This document shows, piece after piece, positions 9,784 to 17,719 of a DNA stretch of 64,000 nucleotides. The stretch lies in contig CACHTQ010000005.1 in assembly GCA_902582845.1 (NCBI GenBank), forward strand, positions 1-64,000, written 5' to 3'. The notes under the pieces are model-generated. The model saw only the letters and a list, made by a program, of their open reading frames with translations, made no database searches and was not told the origin of the DNA. Source of the DNA: an uncultured Pelagibacteraceae bacterium. Its GTDB lineage: Bacteria; Pseudomonadota; Alphaproteobacteria; Pelagibacterales; Pelagibacteraceae. Positions within the stretch are counted from its first letter, which is position 1, and every line of letters begins with the position of its first letter. The position numbers were made by a program, and so were the translations under genes.

Positions 9784-10490
9784 TAACTAACATTCCATCT
9801 ATATCCGCTTCCATATCTGGTTTCTATAGCTGAAAATTCAGGATCAACTTTTTTAAATTTTTTTCTAATTCTTTTAACGTGACTATCAATTGTTCTATCC
9901 TCAATATCCGTATCTTCTCTATAAGCTATATCCATTAATTGAGCTCTCTCTTTAATAATTCCTGGTCTTTTGGCTAGCTCTTTTACAAGTAAAAATTCTG
10001 TGGTAGTCAATTTATCTGGTAATTGTTTCCCATTCCATTCGCACTCTAATTGAGAAGGATCCAGTTTTAATTTTCCATGTGATATAATGCTTTTATTTTC
10101 TTCTAAGGTTTCCTTGGAGTCTTTTTTTCTAAGTTGCACTCTAATTCTTTCAATTAAAACTTTAATTGAAAAACCACCTGATTTTTTTACGAAATCATCA
10201 GCGCCTAATTTTAGTCCTAGTAATTCATCAATTTCATCATCTTTAGAAGTTAGAAATATAACTGGTAATGAGGTTTTTTTTCTCAATTTCTTGAGCAATT
10301 CCTCACCGTCCATTTTTGGCATTTTTATATCAACAATAGCTAAATCTGGTGGTGTCCTAGTTAATCCAATTAATGCACTCTCTCCATCAATGTAAGTCTG
10401 AACTTTAAACCCTTCTTTTTCAAGAGCAATACTTAAGCTAGTTAAAATATTTCTATCATCATCTACTAAAGCAATAGTTTGTTTTTGCAT
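9783..10490 (-). CDS. chvI: ChvI-type response regulator (OmpR/PhoB class)
   Basis: This DNA-binding response regulator has 235 residues: a receiver domain (about 5-120, phospho-acceptor Asp54) and an OmpR-type winged helix (about 135-235) ending in G-S-G-Y-R-W. The N-terminus (A-L-V-D-D-D-R-N-I-L-T-S) and the T-S-K-D-x-E-I-D-E-L segment are characteristic of ChvI. One oddity is that the usual receiver K-P pair reads K103-S-G-G, so the conserved proline is replaced and two residues are inserted. A perfect TATAAT hexamer lies 5 bp upstream of the start (10501-10496), but no good -35 accompanies it. Confidence 0.9.
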   Translation of the reverse strand: MQKQTIALVDDDRNILTSLSIALEKEGFKVQTYIDGESALIGLTRTPPDLAIVDIKMPKMDGEELLKKLRKKTSLPVIFLTSKDDEIDELLGLKLGADDFVKKSGGFSIKVLIERIRVQLRKKDSKETLEENKSIISHGKLKLDPSQLECEWNGKQLPDKLTTTEFLLVKELAKRPGIIKERAQLMDIAYREDTDIEDRTIDSHVKRIRKKFKKVDPEFSAIETRYGSGYRWNVS

Positions 10491-10535
10491 ACTTAATTAT
10501 AAAAATACTAAATTGTTCTAATTTGGGCAAATAAA

Positions 10536-13310
10536 TTAATGTAATGTACCCCAATTTTCTCCAGTGTTTAAATCTACTGTAAGAGGTATTGAAAATGAAT
10601 GTTGATCACTCTTAGCAACGCTAGACATTTCATCAATTATTACTTTGGATATTTTTTTTACCTCACTTTTGGGACTCTCAAAAATTAGTTCATCATGGAT
10701 TTGAAGTAACATCTTTGTTTTATTTAGTTTTTGCTCCTTTAATTTTTTATCAATTCTTATCATTGCTAATCTCATTATTTCAGCAGCAGACCCTTGTATT
10801 GGAGCATTAATTGCTGCACGTTCTTGAAAGTTTCTCACATTATAATTTTTATCATTTATATTTATAAAGTGAGATCTTCTTCCAAAAATATTACTTACAT
10901 AACCACTTTTTCTACAAAATTTAATCGTTCGATCCATATAAACTTTTATTTCAGGGAACTTTGAGAAATACGAATTTAGAAATTCTTCAGCTTCAAAATT
11001 AGAGACATTTATTTGCTTCGCCAAACCATACTGAGAAATTCCATAGATTATTCCAAAGTTTATTGCTTTGGCCTTTCTTCTTTGGTCTTGATTTACCTTA
11101 TCAATATCAATATTAAAAATTTGGCTAGCAGTAAGAGAGTGTATATCCTCATTATTTTTAAAAGCTTTTTTTAATTCTTTAACATCAGCCAAATCAGCTA
11201 AAATTCTCATTTCAATTTGATTATAGTCTGCGGAAATCAAAATGTTATCCTTCTCAGCAACAAAAGCTTTACGAATATCTCTGCCATCTTCTGATTTAAT
11301 TGGAATATTTTGCAAGTTAGGATCACTTGAAGCTAATCGTCCTGTAGTCGTTGCTGCTAATAAAAAAGAAGTATGAACTTTTTTTGTATCAGGATTAATA
11401 TGTTCAGGTAATGAGTCTGAATAAGTATTTTTTAGTTTTGAAACTTGCCGCCAGTCTAAAACTAATTGTGGAAATTTATGACCTTTAAAAGCAAGATCTT
11501 CTAACACTGTGGCACTTGTTGCAAAGCTTCCCTTTTTAGTTTTTTTTAAGTCTGCAATCTTAAGATCATTATATAAAATTTCACCCAGTTGTTTTGGAGA
11601 AGCAATATTAAACTCTTTCTTGGAGAGTTTAAAAACTTCTTTCTGAATTTTTTCAATCTTTTTTTCAAATTTGGTAGATAATGTTTTGAGAAACTTTTTA
11701 TCAACTTTAATACCCTGTATTTCCATATCAGCTAAAATTCTAAGTAATGGCTTTTCAAAAATTTCATAAATATTAATCATTTTTTCTTCTTTCAAACTTT
11801 TAAAGAATTTTTTATATAGTCTATAAGTTATGTCAGCGTCCTCAGCGGCATAATCTTTTGCTTTTTCTAAATCGACTTCACTAAAATTTATCTGTTTCTT
11901 TCCAGAACCAACTAATTCTTTGAATTTTATTGTTTTATGATTCAGATGAATTTCAGATAACGTATCCATATTGTGTCTATTTTTTCCAGCATCTAGCACA
12001 TAAGACATGAGCATGGTATCCTCCATAGCTGATACAGTGATACCGTGATTAAAAAATACAATAAAATCAAATTTAATGTTCTGACCTATTTTTTTGATAC
12101 TTGGATCTTCAAGTAAAGGTTTTAATTTTTTAAGGACTATGTCTTTATCAATGCATTTTTTTGAATTATGTCCTATTGGTATGTAACAAGCTTTTCCAAT
12201 CTTAGAGCTCAAAGATACTCCAACTAAATCTGCTTGATGAGGATCTAAAGAATTTGTTTCTGTATCAACTGCAACTTCTCCTATTTCCTCAGCTTCCTTA
12301 ATCCATGCATCAATTTTACTGTGCTCTGTTATTAAAAAATAATTTTTCTTATCAATTTCAACTTTTTTTTCCTTTATCTGAACATCCTTTTTTTCACCAT
12401 TAAAATCTGGTTCCCCATAAGCAGAAATGGCAGAGCTAAGTAACCTATTAAACTCCATTTCTCTTAGAAATTTATAAAGTTTATCTTTATCAATTCTTTT
12501 TAATTCAAAATCATTGAGTTTCGTTTCAATTGGAGCATCGTGCTTTAATGTTACTAATTTTTTACTTATTAAAGCTTTATCTTTATTGTTTAGCAAAGTC
12601 TCTCTTCTCTTATTTTGTTTGATTTCATCTGCTGACTTTAAAAGTGTCTCTAAATCACCATACTTATTAATTAATTCTGCTGCAGTTTTTACACCAATTC
12701 CAGGAACACCAGGAACGTTATCACTGCTATCCCCAGCTAGAGCCTGAACATCTATAACTTTATCTGGATCTACTCCAAATTTATTTTTTACATCCTCATT
12801 AGAGATGAACTTATTTTTCATTGGATCAAAAATACGAACATCTTTTCTGTACAATTGCATTAAGTCTTTATCTGATGAAACTATCGTTACCTTTGCTCCT
12901 TTTTTTAAAATCTGATCAACATAAGTTGCAATTAAATCGTCTGCTTCATAATTAGCTAATTCAACAGAGGGTAAATTAAAGGCTAAAACTGATTTTCTTA
13001 TGTATTCAAATTGTGGTGCTAAGTCATCTGGTGCCTCAGATCGATTGGCTTTGTAATCACTATAAATTTCATTTCGAAAAGTCTTTCTCGCTGAGTCAAA
13101 AATAACAGCAAAATGAGTTGGTTTCTGTAGATTTTCATTTGATTTTGAGTCTTCAAGGAGTTTAAACAACATGCTGCAAAAACCACTTACTGCTCCAGTC
13201 GGTAATCCATCACTTTTTCGAGTTAATGGTGGTAAGGCATAATAAGCTCTAAATATATAACCTGATCCATCAATTAGATAAAAATGATCTGTTTTTTGAA
13301 TCTTATTCAT
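10536..13310 (-). CDS. polA: DNA polymerase I
   Basis: This enzyme performs repair and Okazaki-fragment processing. The 924 residues show all three domains. The N-terminal 5' nuclease (about 1-290) starts with I-D-G-S-G-Y-I-F-R-A. The 3'-5' exonuclease (about 335-525) keeps the D-T-E-T, N-x-K-F-D and Y-A-A-E-D-A-D motifs, so proofreading looks intact. The polymerase domain has motif A D-Y-N-Q-I-E-M-R (Asp695), motif B R-R-K-A-K-A-x-N-F-G and motif C Q-I-H-D-E-L. The size is close to E. coli Pol I (928). It is transcribed divergently from bioY with 46 bp between starts. Confidence 0.97.
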   Translation of the reverse strand: MNKIQKTDHFYLIDGSGYIFRAYYALPPLTRKSDGLPTGAVSGFCSMLFKLLEDSKSNENLQKPTHFAVIFDSARKTFRNEIYSDYKANRSEAPDDLAPQFEYIRKSVLAFNLPSVELANYEADDLIATYVDQILKKGAKVTIVSSDKDLMQLYRKDVRIFDPMKNKFISNEDVKNKFGVDPDKVIDVQALAGDSSDNVPGVPGIGVKTAAELINKYGDLETLLKSADEIKQNKRRETLLNNKDKALISKKLVTLKHDAPIETKLNDFELKRIDKDKLYKFLREMEFNRLLSSAISAYGEPDFNGEKKDVQIKEKKVEIDKKNYFLITEHSKIDAWIKEAEEIGEVAVDTETNSLDPHQADLVGVSLSSKIGKACYIPIGHNSKKCIDKDIVLKKLKPLLEDPSIKKIGQNIKFDFIVFFNHGITVSAMEDTMLMSYVLDAGKNRHNMDTLSEIHLNHKTIKFKELVGSGKKQINFSEVDLEKAKDYAAEDADITYRLYKKFFKSLKEEKMINIYEIFEKPLLRILADMEIQGIKVDKKFLKTLSTKFEKKIEKIQKEVFKLSKKEFNIASPKQLGEILYNDLKIADLKKTKKGSFATSATVLEDLAFKGHKFPQLVLDWRQVSKLKNTYSDSLPEHINPDTKKVHTSFLLAATTTGRLASSDPNLQNIPIKSEDGRDIRKAFVAEKDNILISADYNQIEMRILADLADVKELKKAFKNNEDIHSLTASQIFNIDIDKVNQDQRRKAKAINFGIIYGISQYGLAKQINVSNFEAEEFLNSYFSKFPEIKVYMDRTIKFCRKSGYVSNIFGRRSHFININDKNYNVRNFQERAAINAPIQGSAAEIMRLAMIRIDKKLKEQKLNKTKMLLQIHDELIFESPKSEVKKISKVIIDEMSSVAKSDQHSFSIPLTVDLNTGENWGTLH

Positions 13311-13356
13311 TAAAATTTAATATAGATTAAAGATAAAAATAAGAGTATTATTTTTT

Positions 13357-13908
13357 ATGGAACTTATAAAGCAAAATACTCAAAACCAGCTTGTAAAATC
13401 ATTATTGGTTATCTTTATAGGTTCAATAATTCTTACAATTTCCGCCAAAATCAAGATACCTTTTTATCCAGTTCCAATGACTATGCAAACATTCATAGTT
13501 TTATTTTTAGGTATTAGCTTCGGATATAAAATAGCTCTAGCCACTGTGAGTTTATACTTATTAGAAGGTATATTGGGTTTACCAGTATTTTCTAATTCTC
13601 CTGAAAGAGGAATTGGTTTAGCTTATTTTACAGGTCCAACAATGGGGTATTTAATTGGATTTCTATCAGCGTGTTTTTTAGCCTCATTCATAAAAAATGA
13701 TGATAATTATTTTTTAATTTTTTTTAAATTAATATTTTCAGTTTCAACAATTTATATCCTAGGTATTCTGTGGCTAGGTACATTAATTGGTTGGGATAAA
13801 CCTATTTTAAAATTAGGTGTATTGCCTTTTTTAGTTGCTGAAATTTTCAAAATTTGTCTACTTACTTTAATAGCAAAAAAAATTATTAGATTTAGAAAAT
13901 TTATTTAG
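13357..13908 (+). CDS. bioY: BioY biotin transporter (ECF substrate-binding component)
   Basis: BioY is the membrane protein that captures biotin, alone or with an ECF energising module (BioM/BioN). The 183 residues form about six membrane segments. The family signature runs from K-I-P-F-Y-P-V-P-M-T-M-Q-T near residues 30-42 through the L-Y-L-L-E-G-I-L-G-L-P-V-F segment and ends with F-T-G-P-T-M-G-Y near 87-94. No ATPase or T-component gene is adjacent, so it acts alone or with components encoded elsewhere. It suggests dependence on external biotin. The stop overlaps the convergent regA-type gene by 8 bp. Confidence 0.88.
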   Translation: MELIKQNTQNQLVKSLLVIFIGSIILTISAKIKIPFYPVPMTMQTFIVLFLGISFGYKIALATVSLYLLEGILGLPVFSNSPERGIGLAYFTGPTMGYLIGFLSACFLASFIKNDDNYFLIFFKLIFSVSTIYILGILWLGTLIGWDKPILKLGVLPFLVAEIFKICLLTLIAKKIIRFRKFI

Positions 13909-14464
13909 GCGATCTTTTAGACAATATTCTTTGAAGAGTTCTTCTATGCATTTTAAGTCTTCTTGCAGTCTCAGAAACATTTCTATTACATAATTCAAAT
14001 ACTCTGTGAATATGTTCCCATTTAACCCTATCTGCTGACATTGGATTTTCAGGAGGCGCAGCTTTTTTTGATGGATCTGCTAATAATGCTTTTTCTACAT
14101 CGTCCGCATCTGCTGGTTTAGCTAAATAGTCAATAGCACCCTCTTTGATTGCAGCTACAGCAGTTGGAATATTTCCATAGCCAGTTAGCATTATGATACG
14201 ACTTTGTGAATTTGATGATTGAATTTCTTTTACAACCTCTAATCCATTTCCATCATTTAACCTAAGGTCAACTACTGCAAAACCTGGTTTTTTTACTTTA
14301 ACCATGTCTTTACCTTTTTGCACACTCTCAGCTTGTAAGACCTCAAAACCCTTTTTTTCCATTGCTCTCGCTAATCTCTCCCTAAAAGGATTATCATCAT
14401 CCACTATTAATAAGGATTTATTGTCAAAATCAGCCAGATTTTGTAATGGAGCTTGGTTTTTCAT
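13901..14464 (-). CDS. regA: RegA/PrrA/ActR-type response regulator
   Basis: In alphaproteobacteria RegA is the redox-responsive regulator phosphorylated by RegB. This protein has a receiver domain (V-D-D-D near the start, acceptor Asp in V-V-D-L-R-L) and a C-terminal Fis-type helix-turn-helix ending in M-H-R-R-T-L-Q-R-I-L-S-K-R-S-P, which is nearly invariant in RegA orthologues. I chose the ATG at 14464, giving 187 residues, close to the usual 180-190. A GTG nine codons further upstream (14491) is also open. No RegB kinase gene is in the window, so its sensor must be elsewhere. It is divergent from the polyamine operon, with a dyad between them. Confidence 0.85.
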   Translation of the reverse strand: MKNQAPLQNLADFDNKSLLIVDDDNPFRERLARAMEKKGFEVLQAESVQKGKDMVKVKKPGFAVVDLRLNDGNGLEVVKEIQSSNSQSRIIMLTGYGNIPTAVAAIKEGAIDYLAKPADADDVEKALLADPSKKAAPPENPMSADRVKWEHIHRVFELCNRNVSETARRLKMHRRTLQRILSKRSPK

Positions 14465-14518
14465 GAGCTTTATATGGATATTTTTTTCCACAATTCAATA
14501 GGCCATTATTTGCTTTAC

Positions 14519-14536
14519 ATTGAATAACTATTCAAT
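14519..14536. promoter_or_regulatory. Inverted repeat in the regA / ornithine decarboxylase divergent region
   Basis: The 18 bases read ATTGAATA-AC-TATTCAAT, a perfect 8-bp inverted repeat with a 2-bp centre. It lies about 55 bp before the regA start and 77 bp before the decarboxylase start. A further related half-site (ATTCAATA) occurs at 14493-14500. The spacing and symmetry suit a dimeric regulator, but this DNA is very AT-rich and no regulator is identified. Confidence 0.4.
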
Positions 14537-14552
14537 TAATTGCTCGAATATT

Positions 14553-14584
14553 AAAGTTTTTTTTAAATAAAAGACTTTTTTTTT
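14553..14584 (+). terminator. Possible intrinsic terminator or attenuator before the ornithine decarboxylase gene
   Basis: The RNA would form a 10-bp stem (14553-14562 with 14569-14578, one G-U pair) with a 6-base loop, followed by six more U residues to 14584. The stem is almost all A-U, so it is weak. It lies 28 bp upstream of the start codon, within the likely 5' leader, where it could act as an attenuator. It could equally be chance in T-rich DNA. Confidence 0.3.
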
Positions 14585-14612
14585 GTTAAATTTTTTTTGG
14601 GGGGCATTTAAA

Positions 14613-15797
14613 ATGCAAAAATTTAAGTCAGTTGAGGAATTAGTAAACCAACTGAAACCGGAAAAACCTGTCTATTGTATAAGGAAGAATTCTATTCTTT
14701 CTGCTTCAAAATTCTTTCAGAAGAAATTTCCAGGAAAAATACTATATGCTGTAAAAACTAATCCCCATCCTGAAGTTATCAAAACTTTGATAAAAAGTGG
14801 AATTAATCAATTTGATGTTGCATCTATCGAAGAAATCAAAGCAGTTAGGAAATTTGATAATACTGCAAAATGTTCTTTTATGCATACTGTTAAAAGTAGA
14901 GAAAGCATAAAGGAAGCTTATTACAATTTTGGAGTAAAAACTTTCGCTTTAGATACTAAAGATGAATTAATAAAAATTATCGAAACAACAGACAATGCTA
15001 AAGATTTAGAATTATTTATTAGAGTTGCTGTTTCTAATGAGCATGCTGAAATAGATTTATCAAAAAAATTCGGTGCTTTGAATTCCGAAGCTTCAGGACT
15101 GTTAAGACTTGCAAAACTTCATTCAAAAAAAATTGGCTTAAGTTTTCATGTTGGTTCCCAATGTATGCATCCAATTTCATACTCTAAAGGAATTAATGAA
15201 GTGGGAAATATAATAAAAAAAACTAAAATAATTCCAGATTACATTAATATCGGTGGAGGCTTCCCGACAATTTATCCTGATCTTGTGCCTCTATCTTTGG
15301 AAAGCTATATGGAGGAAATTAAAAAAAGTTTAGAAAATTTAAATCTAAAGAGTATGCCTCAAATAATTTGTGAACCTGGGAGAGCTTTGGTTGCAGAAAG
15401 TGGATCAACAATCGTGAGAGTTAATTTGAGAAAAAAACAAAAACTTTATATTAATGATGGTACTTACGGTACACTTTTTGATGCTGGAACGCCTAATATA
15501 GTTTTTCCATCAAAATTAATTAAAGAAAATTCAAGTAAGATTATTTCCAAGAAAATGACTGCGTTTGATTTTTATGGACCAACATGTGACAGTATGGATT
15601 ATATGAAAGGTCCCTTCCTACTTCCGAATAATATTAAAGAAAATGATTACATTGAACTTGGTCAATTAGGATCATATGGTTTAACTTTTAGAACTCAATT
15701 TAATGGTTATTACTCTAATGAGATTTATGAGGTTGAGGATAAACCAATAATGTCTATGTACGATAAGAATTCAGACAAAGCTACTCTAGTTGCTTAA
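14613..15797 (+). CDS. Ornithine decarboxylase (alanine-racemase-fold, PLP-dependent)
   Basis: This PLP enzyme probably decarboxylates ornithine to putrescine. The PLP lysine is Lys48 in Y-A-V-K-T-N-P. A G-G-G-F-P loop, the E-P-G-R-A-L phosphate-binding segment, Y-G-T-L-F-D-A and the catalytic G-P-T-C-D-S (Cys325) are all present, which fits the ornithine/lysine decarboxylase branch better than diaminopimelate decarboxylase. I chose ATG 14613 because a G6 Shine-Dalgarno-like run lies 8 bases upstream; an in-frame start at 14583 would put that run inside the gene. The product has 394 residues. The gene overlaps the next start by one base, and the two following genes also belong to polyamine enzyme families. 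Confidence 0.85.
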   Translation: MQKFKSVEELVNQLKPEKPVYCIRKNSILSASKFFQKKFPGKILYAVKTNPHPEVIKTLIKSGINQFDVASIEEIKAVRKFDNTAKCSFMHTVKSRESIKEAYYNFGVKTFALDTKDELIKIIETTDNAKDLELFIRVAVSNEHAEIDLSKKFGALNSEASGLLRLAKLHSKKIGLSFHVGSQCMHPISYSKGINEVGNIIKKTKIIPDYINIGGGFPTIYPDLVPLSLESYMEEIKKSLENLNLKSMPQIICEPGRALVAESGSTIVRVNLRKKQKLYINDGTYGTLFDAGTPNIVFPSKLIKENSSKIISKKMTAFDFYGPTCDSMDYMKGPFLLPNNIKENDYIELGQLGSYGLTFRTQFNGYYSNEIYEVEDKPIMSMYDKNSDKATLVA

Positions 15798-16840
15798 TGT
15801 CAGAAAATAAAAATCTTGGTCACAACAGTAAAAAAGATTTCTTAAAAAAACCTGTAGAGCATATTGATATTACATCATTCGATTCTAGAAAAATTATCTC
15901 TTCCATGGAAAAAATGTCTTTTGTTTCAAGAGAAACAGCAAACGCAGCCAATATTTATAATGAAATGTTGAAAGACAAAGAATGTACAATTTTTTTAACA
16001 TTAGCAGGTTCAACATCTGCTGCAGGTTGTATGAATATCTATAAAGATTTAGTTAAATATAATATGGTTGATGCAATAGTAGCGACTGGCGCTTCAATAG
16101 TTGATATGGATTTTTTTGAAGCTCTTGGTTTTAAACACTATCAAGGATCTCAATTCCAAGATGATACTGAATTAAGAAAAAATTATATCGATAGAATTTA
16201 CGACACATACATAGATGAAGATGAATTACAAATTTGTGATAAAAAAATATGTGAAATCGCGGATACCTTGGAACCTAGAAGCTATACATCCAGAGAATTT
16301 ATTAAAGAGATGGGTAAATATTTAAAAAAAAATTCTATTAAAAAAGACTCTTTGATTGAAACAGCATACGATAATGATGTTCCAATTTTTTGCCCTGCTT
16401 TCACCGACTCCAGTGCTGGATTTGGTTTAGTTATACATCAAGAAAAAAATCCAAAAAAGCATATGACTATCGACTCTATTAGAGAGTTTAGAGAATTGAC
16501 TGAAATTAAAATACGCTCAAAAGAATCAGGTTTATTTATGATTGGTGGTGGTGTTCCAAAAAATTTTATTCAAGACACCGTAATTTGTGCTGAGTTATTA
16601 GGCAAGGAAGTCGACATGCATAAATATGCAGTGCAAATCACAGTTGCTGACTCTAGAGACGGTGCATGCAGTAGTTCAACATTAAAGGAAGCAAGTTCAT
16701 GGGGTAAAGTTGATGTTACGAAAGAACAAATGGTATTTGCTGAAGCCACCAGTGTACTACCCCTAATAGCTAGTGACGCTTATCACAGAGGTGAGTGGAA
16801 AAATAGGGATAAGAAAAAATTCACAAAAATTTTTGAGTAA
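15797..16840 (+). CDS. Deoxyhypusine-synthase-family protein, probably a polyamine (homospermidine-type) synthase
   Basis: The 347 residues match the deoxyhypusine synthase fold. They include an L-A-G-S-T-S-A-A-G-C-M segment, a V-A-T-G-A-S NAD-binding segment, P-I-F-C-P-A-F-T-D-S-S, G-G-G-V-P-K-N-F-I and the active-site stretch E-A-S-S-W-G-K-V, with Lys304 matching the catalytic lysine of the human enzyme. Bacteria lack eIF5A, the protein substrate of true deoxyhypusine synthase. Bacterial members are therefore thought to transfer the aminobutyl group of spermidine or putrescine to another amine, as in homospermidine synthases of this fold. Sitting directly after ornithine decarboxylase supports that. 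The exact product is not determined here. Confidence 0.8.
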   Translation: MSENKNLGHNSKKDFLKKPVEHIDITSFDSRKIISSMEKMSFVSRETANAANIYNEMLKDKECTIFLTLAGSTSAAGCMNIYKDLVKYNMVDAIVATGASIVDMDFFEALGFKHYQGSQFQDDTELRKNYIDRIYDTYIDEDELQICDKKICEIADTLEPRSYTSREFIKEMGKYLKKNSIKKDSLIETAYDNDVPIFCPAFTDSSAGFGLVIHQEKNPKKHMTIDSIREFRELTEIKIRSKESGLFMIGGGVPKNFIQDTVICAELLGKEVDMHKYAVQITVADSRDGACSSSTLKEASSWGKVDVTKEQMVFAEATSVLPLIASDAYHRGEWKNRDKKKFTKIFE

Positions 16841-16843
16841 AAA

Positions 16844-17719
16844 TTGAAATATTTATCAAATAGAAATGGATTTTTAGGAGTCGACAATAAATTTAATTTC
16901 AAAGAAAAGGTTGTTGTGGTTCCATTTGGACTTGAAAAAACTGTTAGTTATGGAGGTGGTACCAGAAACGGACCTAAAGAAATTATAAAGGCTTCTCATC
17001 AAGTGGAATTATATGATGAAGAGTTAAATTGTGAACCTTATAAAAAAATTGGGATTAAAACATTAAAGCCCTTTAAGATTCATAGAAATATCAGAGAAGC
17101 TCTAGAGAAAATGTCAAATATAAATAAAGAAATTTTAGATAAAAGACTTTTTCCAATCACGTTTGGAGGAGAACATTCAATTACACCTGGATGTATTTAT
17201 CCATTTGTCAAAAAATACAAAAAAATTTGTCTTTTACATTTCGATGCCCATGCTGATTTAAGAAATAGTTACAATGGTGAAAAGTTCTCTCATGCATCAG
17301 CAATAAGAAGGTGCTTAGACCATAAAAATATATCATTAATATCTTTTGGAATCAGGAATATATCAGGGAGTGAAATTCCATTTTTAAAAAAGAATAAATC
17401 AAGAATAAATATTTTTTGGGCAAAAGATAAATCAAAGTGGGATTTAACAAAATTTAAAAAACTTATAAAAAATAAGACAGTTTATTTAACATTTGATGTT
17501 GATGGTTTCGACTCAAGTATCATGCCAGCCACTGGGACTCCTGAACCTGGTGGATTATTATGGGATGAAACACTCAATATAATTAAAATTGCTGCAAAAA
17601 ACTCAAACATTGTTGGTGCTGACATCAATGAATTAGCACCTATTAAAGGTTTTAATTCATACAACTTTCTTGTTGCAAAGCTCGCTTATAAAATATTGTC
17701 TTATAAATTTTTGATTTAA
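16844..17719 (+). CDS. Arginase/agmatinase-family ureohydrolase
   Basis: This binuclear manganese ureohydrolase would release urea from agmatine, arginine or a related guanidino compound. All six metal ligands are in place: His111 in G-G-E-H-S, Asp134, His136 and Asp138 in D-A-H-A-D, and Asp218 and Asp220 in D-V-D-G-F-D. The T-G-T-P-E-P-G-G segment resembles agmatinase more than classic arginase. The start is a TTG 4 bp after the upstream stop; there is no ATG before residue 90, so a rare start codon is required. Placement after ornithine decarboxylase suggests it feeds putrescine (agmatinase) or ornithine (arginase) into the same pathway. Confidence 0.8.
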   Translation: MKYLSNRNGFLGVDNKFNFKEKVVVVPFGLEKTVSYGGGTRNGPKEIIKASHQVELYDEELNCEPYKKIGIKTLKPFKIHRNIREALEKMSNINKEILDKRLFPITFGGEHSITPGCIYPFVKKYKKICLLHFDAHADLRNSYNGEKFSHASAIRRCLDHKNISLISFGIRNISGSEIPFLKKNKSRINIFWAKDKSKWDLTKFKKLIKNKTVYLTFDVDGFDSSIMPATGTPEPGGLLWDETLNIIKIAAKNSNIVGADINELAPIKGFNSYNFLVAKLAYKILSYKFLI

